Assembly (NCBI GenBank): GCA_020635235.1
Contig: JACKAF010000005.1
Span: 62,001 to 126,000 of the forward strand
Direction: 5' to 3'
From: Pseudobdellovibrionaceae bacterium
Lineage (GTDB): Bacteria; Bdellovibrionota; FAC87; UBA2466; JACKAF01
Length of the DNA stretch: 64,000 nt
This document shows, in pieces, positions 34,893 to 43,995 of this stretch (positions within the stretch are counted from its first letter, which is position 1; the number at the start of each line of letters is the position of its first letter). Made by a program: the position numbers and the translations under genes. The notes beneath the pieces are model-generated. The model was not told the DNA's origin, did not search any database, and saw nothing but the letters and a program-made list of their open reading frames with translations.

Positions 34893-37800
34893 ATGCGGCT
34901 AAAACGCTTAGAATTACAAGGCTTTAAGTCATTTGTCGATAGAACCATTCTGCCCTTCGAGCCCGGTATCACCGGGGTAGTGGGACCCAATGGTTGTGGG
35001 AAGTCCAATATCGTGGACGCCATCCAATGGGTGATGGGTGAGCAGAGCGCCAAGCACCTGCGCGGCGACTCGATGGCCGACGTCATCTTTAATGGCTCGG
35101 AGCACCGTGCGGCCACGTCCATGGCGGAAGTAAGCCTCGTAATGGACGCATCGGGGGTGAACCTCCCCCCGCACCTAATCCCTATCGCCAAAGGCGATGA
35201 GATGGCCATTACCCGCCGACTTTTCAGAGACGGTACGGCGGAGTACCTCATCAACAAGACTCCCGTTCGTTTGAAGGATGTGCACGAAGTTTTCATGGAT
35301 ACGGGTGTCGGGCGGCGCGCGTACTCGATCATCGAGCAGGGTCAGATCGATCGAATGATCAACGTGAAACCGGATGATCGGCGTGGAATTTTTGAGGAAG
35401 TCGCTGGCATTACCAAGTACAAGACCAAGCGCCGCGAGGCCGAGAGGAAGCTCGAAGCCACGCGTCTGAACATCGAGCGTGTCGACGATATTATTCGTGA
35501 GTTAGACAAACAGATTCGCAGCCTGAAGATTCAGGCGACCCGCGCGCGCAAATACAAAGAGATAAAGGGTGAGTTGGAGAAGGTGGATCTCTTCCTCCTC
35601 GGCCGCAAGCTTTTTTCTTTGCAAGAGACGCTCAACAATTTGACCGAACAGCGTCTCAAGCTCCGAGAAGCGCGTTCGGAGCTGGAGACAGAGCACTCCC
35701 GCTACGAGGCGCAGTCGAGCGAGCTCGACGTCAAACGGGTGGATCAGGAACGCCTTTCCCAAACGGTCGAAGTTCAGGAACGTGAGTTTACCCTGAAGGT
35801 TCAAAAGCTCGAAAACCAGTTGGCGCTTTTCCAGCAGGAACAGCAGCACATCGAGCAGGCCCAGCAGACGCGCGCGCAGGAAAGTGAAGAGATTTCGAAC
35901 AAACTGGTGGAATCGGAGCGGGAAACCGAATCCTTATCCGAAGAACTGCAAGGTCTGGAAAGCGCCTTGTTTAGCTCTCGCGAGGCGATCGAAGCGCGGC
36001 AGAATGAGCTCACCGAAGTACAGTCTCGTTTGATCGATGGAGAGAAAGAACGGTCGCACGCCCAAAAAGAACTTTCCCATACGACGGAAAAAAGCATCTA
36101 TTTGGAGAATCAGCTGGAGCATGGGCGCCAGAAGGAAGCTGAGTTTAACGCTCGCAGCGAGGCCCTAAACGGCCGCTTGACCGAGTCGGTGAGCGCTTTG
36201 GACGCCGCCAAGAAAGCTGTTATCGAAGCGGACGAACGCGTGGCCGAATGCCAAGAACGCGGTCAGCGCGTGGAAAAAGAGGTTTCAGAACTTTATCAGG
36301 AATGCCAGCAGATCTCCTCCAACCTTTCCGAGGTGGAGGAAGAGCTATTCCAAACTCGAGAGAAGTTTCACGGGATACGATCCCGACTTGAATCGCTCAA
36401 GGAACTTCAGGAAAATCTTGAGGGCTATTCGCCCACTGCCAAAGAAGTGCTGCTGAAGATGGATGTTGAGGGCGCCTTGCCGCTCGCCGAAGCGATGCAG
36501 CCGGATTCTGAGGTAGAAGAGCTCGTGGAAGTGCTGCTTGGGGAATCGAGCAACACCGTTGTGGTACAAACCGCAGAAACCGCTAGATTGGTTGTAGAAA
36601 AGATCCGGGAGAGCCAGCTCGAACGGGTCGGTATCCTTGCGCTTGAGGAGATCCCTCCTGCGTTGGCTCCGGTGCACCCGCCCGGGGCGCAGCCTTTGAT
36701 GGATCGCGTGCGGGTTCGTCCGGGTTACGAAGCGGTGGCGCAGAAGTGGCTCGGCAATATTTTTATCGTTGAGGATGACCAAACCGTTTTTGGTTTGCGA
36801 ACCCAGTTTCCTGAGGCGACCTTTGTTACTCGGGATGCGCTTTTGGCAGCGCACGCCAACCGTACCTTTACGTGTGGCACTACGCCCACCCGCCAGGGTA
36901 TTTTCGCCCGTCGGCGTCAGATCGAAGAGCTCGAGGCTCAGTTGACTGAGGTTGAAGTCGAGGTCAACGCCCTGGGTTCTCGGCGAGAGACTTTGCTAGC
37001 CGAACTTGAGACCCAGGAGCGGCGCCACTCCGAAATGAAGGACAAGCTAAGCTCGCTGCACGTTGAAGCCGTTGGCTACCGCAAGGAGCGGGAAAAGGTT
37101 CAAATTGAGCGAGAGCGTTCGGAAAAGGAATACCTTCTTCTTACGGAAGAATCTCAAACGAATTCGCAACAGCTGGACGAAATCAGAGTCAAACTCGAGG
37201 GCTGGGCGAACGAACTAGAGACTTTCCAGCAACGCAAAGTGGAGATGGCGGCGGAAGTGGAGCGCTTGGCTCAAGAACTCGAGGGTGCTCGCCAGAAAAC
37301 CGCGGAGATCCAAAACCTCCTCAAGACACAGCAGATCGAATACTCCAAAATGGAAGAACGCTGCACTGGCCTCGAGGAGAAACGAAATAGCCTCGAGTCT
37401 CAGAACAGCCAACTCCGTGTGCGGCTCGAGAACCTGAGCAAGAAAACTGAGCAAGATCAGATGCGCTTGCGGGCGATTGAGGATGACAGTACCCGGGTTC
37501 GCGCCGACCGAGACGAGAGTTCGGAAAAACGAAATGAGCTCGTTACGCATCTTGCGCAAGTACGCGAAGCCTACGGCATCACTTGCCAGGAGCTCAATGA
37601 GATTCGGCTCAAAAAAGAAGCGATCCAGGGAGAACGTCAGGCCGCGGCGGACCGGATTCAAGAAGTTGAAATCCGCCTGGCTCATGAGGAATCTAACTTT
37701 GAGCACCAGAAAAATATTTCTTTGGAGCGATACAACCAACAAGCTTCGCCCAAAGATGAGGCTGCCCAACTAAATCTCGAAGAAGTCCCTCTTCTGCAAG

Positions 37801-38489
37801 GCCAAGTAAAAGACGAGTGGCTCAGTTTACCCACCGAAGAAAAAGACGCGTTGATGGAAGAACACGTTGAAAACTTGCGCACCAAGGTGGGCCGCTATGG
37901 CGAGGTCAACTTAACTGCCATCAATGAGTTTGAAGAAGTGCAAAAGCGGCACGATTTTCTGACAACGCAAAAGCTGGATCTGGAAAACTCGATTAAGATT
38001 CTCGAACAGGCGATCAAGCGCATCGATGAGACCACCGAGCGGCGTTTCCGTGAAACCTTCGAAGGCGTCAACGAGAAGTTCCAAGAGGTCTTTCCGATCT
38101 TGTTCAATGGTGGAAAGGCAAAGCTGGCGTTAACAAATCCAGAGAATATTCTGGAATCCGGTGTCGATATCATGGCCATGCCGCCGGGGAAACGCTTGCA
38201 GAGCATCAGTTTGCTTTCAGGCGGGGAAAAAGCGTTGACCGCGGTGAGCTTGGTGCTCGCGATTTTCGCGCGCAAGCCAAGCCCGTTCTGTCTTTTGGAC
38301 GAGGTGGATGCGCCTTTGGACGAGGCAAACGTTTCCCGTTTCAATACGGTCATCAAGAAGATGGCTACAAAGAGCCAGTTCATCTTGGTTACCCATAACC
38401 GAAAGACCATGGATATCGTGGACGCTCTATTTGGCGTGACCATGGAGCAGGCGGGCATTTCCAAGATGACCTCCGTGCGTTTGAACTAA
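34893..38489 (+). CDS. smc: Chromosome segregation ATPase Smc
   Basis: 1198 residues, the standard SMC length. Walker A GPNGCGKSN at 31-39, two long coiled-coil arms (about 170-500 and 680-1010), and a hinge domain (about 520-660, YSPTAKEVLLKMDVEGALPLAEAM... LGNIFIVEDD). The C-terminal head has the ABC signature LLSGGEKALTAVSLVLAIF and Walker B PFCLLDEVDAPLDEANV. It condenses and organises the chromosome with ScpA and ScpB, neither of which is in the window. The N-terminal ATPase sequence GFKSFVDRT is typical of bacterial Smc. Confidence 0.97.
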   Translation: MRLKRLELQGFKSFVDRTILPFEPGITGVVGPNGCGKSNIVDAIQWVMGEQSAKHLRGDSMADVIFNGSEHRAATSMAEVSLVMDASGVNLPPHLIPIAKGDEMAITRRLFRDGTAEYLINKTPVRLKDVHEVFMDTGVGRRAYSIIEQGQIDRMINVKPDDRRGIFEEVAGITKYKTKRREAERKLEATRLNIERVDDIIRELDKQIRSLKIQATRARKYKEIKGELEKVDLFLLGRKLFSLQETLNNLTEQRLKLREARSELETEHSRYEAQSSELDVKRVDQERLSQTVEVQEREFTLKVQKLENQLALFQQEQQHIEQAQQTRAQESEEISNKLVESERETESLSEELQGLESALFSSREAIEARQNELTEVQSRLIDGEKERSHAQKELSHTTEKSIYLENQLEHGRQKEAEFNARSEALNGRLTESVSALDAAKKAVIEADERVAECQERGQRVEKEVSELYQECQQISSNLSEVEEELFQTREKFHGIRSRLESLKELQENLEGYSPTAKEVLLKMDVEGALPLAEAMQPDSEVEELVEVLLGESSNTVVVQTAETARLVVEKIRESQLERVGILALEEIPPALAPVHPPGAQPLMDRVRVRPGYEAVAQKWLGNIFIVEDDQTVFGLRTQFPEATFVTRDALLAAHANRTFTCGTTPTRQGIFARRRQIEELEAQLTEVEVEVNALGSRRETLLAELETQERRHSEMKDKLSSLHVEAVGYRKEREKVQIERERSEKEYLLLTEESQTNSQQLDEIRVKLEGWANELETFQQRKVEMAAEVERLAQELEGARQKTAEIQNLLKTQQIEYSKMEERCTGLEEKRNSLESQNSQLRVRLENLSKKTEQDQMRLRAIEDDSTRVRADRDESSEKRNELVTHLAQVREAYGITCQELNEIRLKKEAIQGERQAAADRIQEVEIRLAHEESNFEHQKNISLERYNQQASPKDEAAQLNLEEVPLLQGQVKDEWLSLPTEEKDALMEEHVENLRTKVGRYGEVNLTAINEFEEVQKRHDFLTTQKLDLENSIKILEQAIKRIDETTERRFRETFEGVNEKFQEVFPILFNGGKAKLALTNPENILESGVDIMAMPPGKRLQSISLLSGGEKALTAVSLVLAIFARKPSPFCLLDEVDAPLDEANVSRFNTVIKKMATKSQFILVTHNRKTMDIVDALFGVTMEQAGISKMTSVRLN

Positions 38490-38517
38490 ACCAATTGTGA
38501 AGCAATTTTGAAGACTC

Positions 38518-38558
38518 AGGCACGGGCACGCTTTCTGGGTTGTGCCTGGTGGTATAAT
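38518..38558 (+). promoter_or_regulatory. Extended -10 promoter of the LamG lipoprotein gene with overlapping repeat
   Basis: TGG-TATAAT (TATAAT at 38553-38558) is an extended -10 element. No good -35 is visible. A 7-base inverted repeat CAGGCAC/GTGCCTG (38518-38524 and 38542-38548) lies just upstream and could end smc transcripts or serve as an operator. The leader would be only about 16 bases, with GGGGG as ribosome binding site. Confidence 0.55.
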
Positions 38559-38580
38559 AGAACGAAATAAGGGGGCGCAT

Positions 38581-39453
38581 GTGGTACGTTTAGTCCTACA
38601 GGTTCTTTTGTTGGCGGCCTTAGTCGTCGGCATCGGCCGTTGCGCTAAAGGCGGCGGCGGTAGTTCCGTTCCCTGGAATGGGTTTTCCTACTCTTTCAAC
38701 GGCACCGGTTACGTAGATCTCGTCGCATTTCGCACGTTGATGGATCTCGCAGTCTCTTCCGAACTTACCAAGATGACCGTCAGCTTTTGGATCAAGTTTT
38801 CCTCACTTCCTGGAAATAGTACGCTCCCCATTCTCGGGGCGACGACCAATGATTCTTGGGAAGATGGCTTTGTCTTCTGGACCGGGCAAAATCTCTCAGA
38901 TATCGGAGAGGGCGCGGGGATCAATAAACTACGTTTCGGTCCCAACGACTGGAATTCTGAGGAAGCTGGCATTCCGATGACCGACCTCACGACCGACACC
39001 TGGTACCACGTGGTCGGCGTGTACAACGAGAACGGTCAGGTTTCCAATGGACAGAACGTTCAGATCTATCTGAATGGTACGCTCAAGGAGCAGGTTGGGC
39101 TACCGTCGGGCTTGGAGAACTTTCGTGAACCGACTGCCGGCACAGGAAAACTTCAGTTTGGTCGCTCGCAGGACACTGGACGTCTCACAGGCTATCTGGA
39201 TGAAGTTGCCATTTGGAAAGATAACCTAACATCCGCAGAAATTGTCGAGCTCTACAATAGTGGCACGCCGTTCCGGCCCACGACCGAACAAGGCGACTAT
39301 ACCTCTTCAGCGGATCTTATGGGCTACTGGGACATGGGTGATGGAAGTACCTTCCCTACGGTGGACGATCGATCTGGCAACAGCCATAGTGGTACCGCTA
39401 CAAGTCTAAGTAGTAGCAATGTGGTCACCGACAACCCGGGCGGGTCCGAATAA
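38581..39453 (+). CDS. LamG-domain probable lipoprotein
   Basis: 290 residues from GTG 38581 with GGGGG five bases upstream. The N terminus is hydrophobic (MVRLVLQVLLLAALVVGIGR) and a Cys follows, then a Gly/Ser-rich linker. The residue before Cys is Arg, which is unusual for a lipobox, so lipidation is likely but not certain. The rest is one LamG/concanavalin-like jelly-roll (MTVSFWIKFSS... LQFGRSQDTGRLTGYLDEVAIWKDNLTSAEIVELYNSG), a carbohydrate or protein binding fold. It may coat the cell surface. It ends seven bases before the convergent dehydrogenase gene. Confidence 0.75.
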   Translation: MVRLVLQVLLLAALVVGIGRCAKGGGGSSVPWNGFSYSFNGTGYVDLVAFRTLMDLAVSSELTKMTVSFWIKFSSLPGNSTLPILGATTNDSWEDGFVFWTGQNLSDIGEGAGINKLRFGPNDWNSEEAGIPMTDLTTDTWYHVVGVYNENGQVSNGQNVQIYLNGTLKEQVGLPSGLENFREPTAGTGKLQFGRSQDTGRLTGYLDEVAIWKDNLTSAEIVELYNSGTPFRPTTEQGDYTSSADLMGYWDMGDGSTFPTVDDRSGNSHSGTATSLSSSNVVTDNPGGSE

Positions 39454-39459
39454 GTCCGG

Positions 39460-40800
39460 CTATAAAAGCGTGATCTTGTGGCGGTGAATTCTCACGTCTC
39501 GCGTAGCGTTTCTGGTGTCAAAGACTAGCTTCGCGTGCTTTACCACTGTTGAGTAGTCCACCTTCGAGTCTTCGTTTGTTATCAGTATTGCATCATAGGA
39601 TTCAATTGCTTTCGGATTGAGATTTATCGATCGGAGCGGTTGTTCGAGGTGGGAGACTTCGGGAATCCTAGAATCGTAGTAGTGTACCTGCGCCCGACTT
39701 GCTTGAAGCTTGGTGATGATATCTAAAGCCGGGGCCTCTCGACTTTCGTCTGCATCCTTCTTGTACGCCACGCCAAGTACCAAGATGCGCGATTGGGAAA
39801 GGGCCGTGGCGGCTTTGTCTAGAAGTTCCCGCAATCGGTTCACGACGTAGTTGGGCATGTGACGGTTGATTTTTCCTGCAAGCGTAATGAATTCCGTATT
39901 GAAATTAATGGCTCGCGCTTTCCACTCCAGGTAGTGGGGGTCCAGCGGGATACAATGTCCTCCGACCCCGGGACCTGGGTAGAAAGGTAAGATACCGAAA
40001 GGTTTTGAGAAAGCGGCATCCAAAATCTCCCAGATATTAAGTCCCATTTCCTTAGATAGCATAGCCATTTCGTTGACCAGGGCAATATTAACGGACCGGT
40101 AAGTGTTCTCATAAATTTTCACCATCTCGGCGACCCATGCGCTGGAGACGGAAACGATTGTGTCGATGAATTGAGAATAATACGCTACCGCAACTTCTAA
40201 AGACTCGGTACCAAGTCCGCCTACTACTTTGGGAGTGTTTTTTACCGTAAACTTTTTGTTTCCCGGATCCACACGTTCCGGGGAATAGGCTAGGAAAAAG
40301 TCTTCCTCCACTTTGAGTCCTGATTTTTCGAGTATGGGAAGTAGTTCTTGTTCGGTAGTTCCTGGATAGGTTGTGGATTCTATGCACACCAGCTGTCCGG
40401 GTTTGATAACTTCCGCTATCTGTTCGCACGCCCGGTGCAAGTATGATAGGTCCGGGCTCAGGCTTTTTGACAATGGGGTCGGAACCGTGACGATAAAAAT
40501 ATCTACTTGGGGAAGGGACGCGTATGAAGAAGTGGCGCTGAGCTTGTCCTTCAACAGGCTTTGAAAGCTCTCGGCGGGGATATCATTCAGGTAGCTCTTG
40601 CCTGACTGTATCATCTTGGCTCGAAACTCATTGGTATCGATCCCAACTACCTTGAAGCCTGCGCGAGCCTGCTCAATAGCCAGAGGCAGGCCCACATAGC
40701 CGAGCCCCACAACACAACTCACCGCTGACTTGTCCCAAATCTTACGGAGCAGGTCCTCTTTGTGTCCCTTAAGATCAAGCTTTTGAGCTGGGTTCGGCAC
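39460..40800 (-). CDS. UDP-sugar 6-dehydrogenase (WbpA/WecC type)
   Basis: 446 residues from GTG 40800 with AAGGAG five bases upstream; a TTG at 40821 is possible but poorly placed. UDP-Glc/GDP-Man dehydrogenase family: NAD-binding CVVGLGYVGLPLA, STTYPGTTE, catalytic Cys in GVGGHCIPLDP, and C-terminal LGVAYKKDADESREAPALDI. The pattern matches enzymes that oxidise UDP-GlcNAc or UDP-ManNAc to uronic acids. With wecB it could supply ManNAcA for the surface polysaccharide. The glycosyltransferase upstream ends within 36 bases, so the two are probably one operon. Confidence 0.92.
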   Translation of the reverse strand: MPNPAQKLDLKGHKEDLLRKIWDKSAVSCVVGLGYVGLPLAIEQARAGFKVVGIDTNEFRAKMIQSGKSYLNDIPAESFQSLLKDKLSATSSYASLPQVDIFIVTVPTPLSKSLSPDLSYLHRACEQIAEVIKPGQLVCIESTTYPGTTEQELLPILEKSGLKVEEDFFLAYSPERVDPGNKKFTVKNTPKVVGGLGTESLEVAVAYYSQFIDTIVSVSSAWVAEMVKIYENTYRSVNIALVNEMAMLSKEMGLNIWEILDAAFSKPFGILPFYPGPGVGGHCIPLDPHYLEWKARAINFNTEFITLAGKINRHMPNYVVNRLRELLDKAATALSQSRILVLGVAYKKDADESREAPALDIITKLQASRAQVHYYDSRIPEVSHLEQPLRSINLNPKAIESYDAILITNEDSKVDYSTVVKHAKLVFDTRNATRDVRIHRHKITLL

Positions 40801-40835
40801 GCACACTCCTTGGCCCTTCAAGACTCCTAGTAAAC

Positions 40836-40863
40836 TTATCGGCGCGAACCGCCAGCGACTTTA
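40836..40863 (-). promoter_or_regulatory. Sigma-28-like motif before the UDP-sugar dehydrogenase
   Basis: Minus-strand GCCGATAA (plus 40836-40843) with TAAA 16 bases upstream (plus 40860-40863). The -10 match is exact and the spacer is one base longer than the standard 15. The motif overlaps the stop codon (CGA TAA) of the preceding glycosyltransferase gene, so part of the match may be coincidence. Confidence 0.4.
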
Positions 40864-42071
40864 TTCGGCGTGTCAGTTTCTGCGGGCAGGGCTTGCAAAA
40901 AGTAGTCAAAAAGCCGTCGAGAATTTCTTTTAATATCGAACTCTTGCTCCGCGGTTTTTCGCGCCTGGCGGGACATCTTCTCCCTCACGTTTGGCTGGGA
41001 GAGGAGGGTTTCGATGGCTTGCGCTAAGGTCTCCGGGTTGCCGGGTGGAATCAGTAAGACCCCCCCGTCCGTTCCGACAGCGTCGGGAACACCGCCGACC
41101 GCACCGGCTATGCAAGGGACCCCACAGGCCATGGCCTCCATGAGCGCGTTTGGCACGCCTTCGCATTTCGAGGGCAGCACAAAAAAGTCGGCGACCTGAA
41201 ACCACTGGATCATTTCCTCGGGGGGCACGTTGCCACAGAAGCGAGCTTGGTTTTCCAGCTTGGCTGCGCGCAGTCGGCGTTTCATGCTTTCGCGTTCCGG
41301 ACCATCTCCGCAAATGATCAAGTTTAGCTTGGGGTGTCGACGGGAAACGGCTTCAAAAGCGCTTATCAGTTCCTGCACTCCCTTGCGATCAATGAGATAG
41401 CCGGAAAAGGTCATGACGGGAGCGTCTACCGGCAACTGCAAGCTTAGGCGAAGCGCTGGGCGATCTTTGGGAGGCTTAAATACCTCGAGATCCACAACCC
41501 CGTACAATTTGATGGAGTCTTTCTTGGCGTAGTGGTAGACGGCATCGGCCAATTCTTTGCCGCAAGCAACCACCCCAACGGTGCCGTTCAGGATCCATCT
41601 GGTATGGCGGCGCATGTCTTCGTTTCTCTCTGAGGTTTGCACCAAATCCACACCTATCGCCGAGCACAGTGTTGGCAACTCGTAGCGCTTCCCGAGACGA
41701 ACAGCCGCGTCGCCCGAAGGAAAAATATCGTAGCCGTAAAGCCGATCAAACTCATCTCGCCGGCCTTTTAGTCGATTGCGGCTGGCGAAGTAAAGAAAGA
41801 GGCCAGACCACCGGTTAAACCACCCTCCGGGCAATCTGAGGTAGCGAATCACCGTTACCTTCACTCCGGGGAAATCCATTGGCTTACGTTCGGGTCCCCA
41901 CTCGCGCCAACGTTTGAAGAGGTACAGTGGCCAGGGACAGATTGGCCAGGCCAACCAAACCTCGATCTTTGCCCCTTCCTGCTGGATCCCCTGGAGTTGA
42001 CGGTACAAGAAGATGCCATTGCGTTCGTCATGGCTGTCGGGAAATAAATTCGTAAGGGTAAGAATTCGCAT
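40836..42071 (-). CDS. Glycosyltransferase, GT4 family
   Basis: 411 residues. GT-B fold: N-terminal domain opens MRILTLTNLFPDSHDERNGIFLYRQL, and the C-terminal Rossmann domain has the donor-binding region FFVLPSKCEGVPNALMEAMACGVPCIAGAVGGVPDAV with the conserved E-x7-E spacing. Several hydrophobic and Trp-rich segments (WLAWPICPWPLYLFKRWREW) suggest membrane contact. It should transfer a nucleotide-sugar-derived sugar in polysaccharide assembly. The sugar and acceptor cannot be read from sequence. It ends close to the UDP-sugar dehydrogenase start. Confidence 0.9.
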   Translation of the reverse strand: MRILTLTNLFPDSHDERNGIFLYRQLQGIQQEGAKIEVWLAWPICPWPLYLFKRWREWGPERKPMDFPGVKVTVIRYLRLPGGWFNRWSGLFLYFASRNRLKGRRDEFDRLYGYDIFPSGDAAVRLGKRYELPTLCSAIGVDLVQTSERNEDMRRHTRWILNGTVGVVACGKELADAVYHYAKKDSIKLYGVVDLEVFKPPKDRPALRLSLQLPVDAPVMTFSGYLIDRKGVQELISAFEAVSRRHPKLNLIICGDGPERESMKRRLRAAKLENQARFCGNVPPEEMIQWFQVADFFVLPSKCEGVPNALMEAMACGVPCIAGAVGGVPDAVGTDGGVLLIPPGNPETLAQAIETLLSQPNVREKMSRQARKTAEQEFDIKRNSRRLFDYFLQALPAETDTPNKVAGGSRR

Positions 42072-42109
42072 AGCGGTGTGTGTAATCGAACAAAATGCGT
42101 TCAGGGTAA

Positions 42110-42137
42110 ATATCGGAATAAATCAAAAAAATCTTTA
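42110..42137 (-). promoter_or_regulatory. Sigma-28-like promoter of the GT4 gene at 42071
   Basis: Minus-strand TCCGATAT (plus 42110-42117) with TAAA 16 bases upstream (plus 42134-42137, reading TAAAGATT). Transcription would start near 42103, about 32 bases before the ATG. The region is otherwise A/T-rich between the gene and tRNA-Pro. Confidence 0.45.
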
Positions 42138-42156
42138 GGGAATCCTGTACGTGGAA

Positions 42157-42229
42157 TCGGGGCGGCCGGATTTGAACCGGCGACCCTCTGCTCCCAAAGC
42201 AGATGCGCTAGCCCCTGCGCTACGCCCCG
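42157..42229 (-). tRNA. tRNA-Pro (anticodon UGG)
   Basis: 73 bases including the discriminator A. Reading the minus strand: acceptor CGGGGCG/CGCCCCG, D arm GCGC/GCGC, anticodon stem TCTGC/GCAGA with loop TTTGGGA giving anticodon TGG, and T arm GCCGG/CCGGC with loop TTCGAAT. All stems pair perfectly. The CCA end is not encoded. It stands alone between a glycosyltransferase and a peptidase gene. Confidence 0.95.
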
Positions 42230-42287
42230 AAGTCAGCGGCTTTTATAGCATTCCCGAGTCGGCATGCCCAACTTTTTCCGTGTGGTT

Positions 42288-43226
42288 TTAGAGGTCGACG
42301 TTCAATCCATGCAGCGATGACATGGCTGTTTGGATCGTTTCGGAGAAAAGATTTTCCCGAGTGTAGTCGAGCATTGCTTGCCACCAACTTAGATGGGCGG
42401 GCAGCTTGCCCTCCTCAGTCTTGTAACTTCCCTCATACGTGAACGCCAGGGCTCCGTAAGAGGAGAAATAGTAATCCTTGGAAGTTCCGGTCGGAGTGTA
42501 TCCCAAAACTTGGCCCGTTGCCCCGATGGCTACCCCCAAATCTTTTCGGGCTAAATCGCCTATTGCCTTGTGGTGGCTTAGTTGCGGCTCAGGAAGGTCT
42601 TCTAGAGTGTACGACCAAGGAGTCAGAAGGGCCCCCGCGCAACAATGGTAGTCCACGGTGATAGCATAGCGAAGCCCGTGTACGACGCGGAGCTGCTCCA
42701 AGGCTTCCGAGAGGGCCGCAGATTCTCGCTCTTTGAATCCCTTATATCCGGCCGGTGGGACGTCCCAGTCTCTATTTAAATCGGCACCCCGTGCATTGTA
42801 GCGGCTTCTTCGCTCGTAGCCGTCAGGATTCACAATAGGCACGAAAACCAAAACCCCCCCAGCGTCTAGAAATCGTGAAACGCTTGAGTCCGATCGGGAT
42901 AGGCGCAGAAGTTCGGCGGGTAAGCGATCTTCGATGTGCAAGTATTCATTTCCATGTGTGGCGCCCGCCATCACTATTGCAGTGCGGACCGTGGCAGATT
43001 CATTTTCCTTCATTGCGATAATAAGTTGGAGGGGACGGCCTTCGTAACTTGTGCCGTAATTTTGCAGCGTAACGAGCGACGGGTACTCGGATCTTAATTC
43101 GCTTTGAAGGGTAAGAAGAGTTGCGTAAGGAGGCCCAAAGATGCCTGAATCCCCTCTAGAGGCGCCGTCCGACGCGCTTACATTTGCAGCCAGTAATAGA
43201 GATCCAGCGAATAAAAAGAATCGCAT
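42288..43226 (-). CDS. Secreted M14-family metallopeptidase, second copy type
   Basis: 312 residues with a signal peptide (MRFFLFAGSLLLAANVSAS). The M14 catalytic signature is complete: zinc ligands in THGNE (H-x-x-E) and the His of VDYHCC, NPDGYERRSRYN and ADLNRDW for substrate, and catalytic Glu in FTYEGSYK. It lacks the C-terminal regulatory-like domain of the M14 enzyme at 18557 and differs throughout, so it is not a recent duplicate. The adjacent Cys pair (HCCAG) beside the zinc His is unusual. It could act on peptides or murein peptides outside the cytoplasm. Confidence 0.88.
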   Translation of the reverse strand: MRFFLFAGSLLLAANVSASDGASRGDSGIFGPPYATLLTLQSELRSEYPSLVTLQNYGTSYEGRPLQLIIAMKENESATVRTAIVMAGATHGNEYLHIEDRLPAELLRLSRSDSSVSRFLDAGGVLVFVPIVNPDGYERRSRYNARGADLNRDWDVPPAGYKGFKERESAALSEALEQLRVVHGLRYAITVDYHCCAGALLTPWSYTLEDLPEPQLSHHKAIGDLARKDLGVAIGATGQVLGYTPTGTSKDYYFSSYGALAFTYEGSYKTEEGKLPAHLSWWQAMLDYTRENLFSETIQTAMSSLHGLNVDL

Positions 43227-43283
43227 TCCCCCTCCCGTTCCTAAGAATACTATGGAGGGGAGGCTTCAGCCCGATGCGAGGCG

Positions 43284-43952
43284 TTATGGCTTTTCCACAA
43301 TTAGTTCAAAGCAGGGCAAGCTCTGGGCGAGGAAGTCGCCCTCGAACTTGGTTCGGCCAGAAGGAAACTTTTCCAAGTAATTCATTGGATGAGGGGAAAG
43401 GGGGCCTTTCTTGATTTCTTTCAGCGCGTGCTTCTTGTCACAGGTATACGCTGCTTCTTCAATATAGAACTGCTGGTCGCTTGACCAAACGATGTGACCG
43501 CCTGGGCGGAGCTTGCGTAAAAGGACATCCATGAAGGGGTGCAAGTACCACCGGTTTTTTCGTTCGGAAGTTTTGGGCCAGGGGCAAGGGTACAGAATGT
43601 AAATTCGATCCAGTGTGTGGTCTGGAACATGATGCATGACCCAGGGGACTGCGTTGGCGCGCAGACCGATGAAATTTTCCAGGCCCGCTTTCTGAGCCCG
43701 AGTCTCGAGGGTTTTTCCGCGGTGGCGATCGCGCTCGATTGCTAAGAACGTGGTGTCCGAGATCTCCACTGCCAGCTGTCTGAAAAAGCTTCCTGTGCCA
43801 GCTCCGATTTCAAGCCAAAGCTTTTTGGCCGGATCCCAGACCGGACGAATCGGGTTGCGTGGCGTATAGCGGGCCCATTGGGCTTCAAATCGGGGGTTCA
43901 CCAAACACTCAAAATCCCAGTCCAAGCGCCGGTAACAAGACTCAGACAGCAT
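43284..43952 (-). CDS. trmB: tRNA (guanine-N7-)-methyltransferase TrmB
   Basis: 222 residues. The SAM motif LEIGAGTGSFFRQLA, FLAIERD, and the family segment LYPCPWPKTSERKNRWYLHPFMD (usual form F-P-D-P-W-P-K-x-R-H-x-K-R-R) identify TrmB, which makes m7G46 in tRNAs. The second Pro-Asp of the motif is replaced by Pro-Cys. The final part GGHIVWSSDQQFYIEEAA is also typical. It sits alone, 57 bases from the peptidase gene. Confidence 0.9.
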   Translation of the reverse strand: MLSESCYRRLDWDFECLVNPRFEAQWARYTPRNPIRPVWDPAKKLWLEIGAGTGSFFRQLAVEISDTTFLAIERDRHRGKTLETRAQKAGLENFIGLRANAVPWVMHHVPDHTLDRIYILYPCPWPKTSERKNRWYLHPFMDVLLRKLRPGGHIVWSSDQQFYIEEAAYTCDKKHALKEIKKGPLSPHPMNYLEKFPSGRTKFEGDFLAQSLPCFELIVEKP

Positions 43953-43995
43953 GCCTGCGTTCTAGCGAATTCGGACGCTTAAAGCAACGTTCCGT

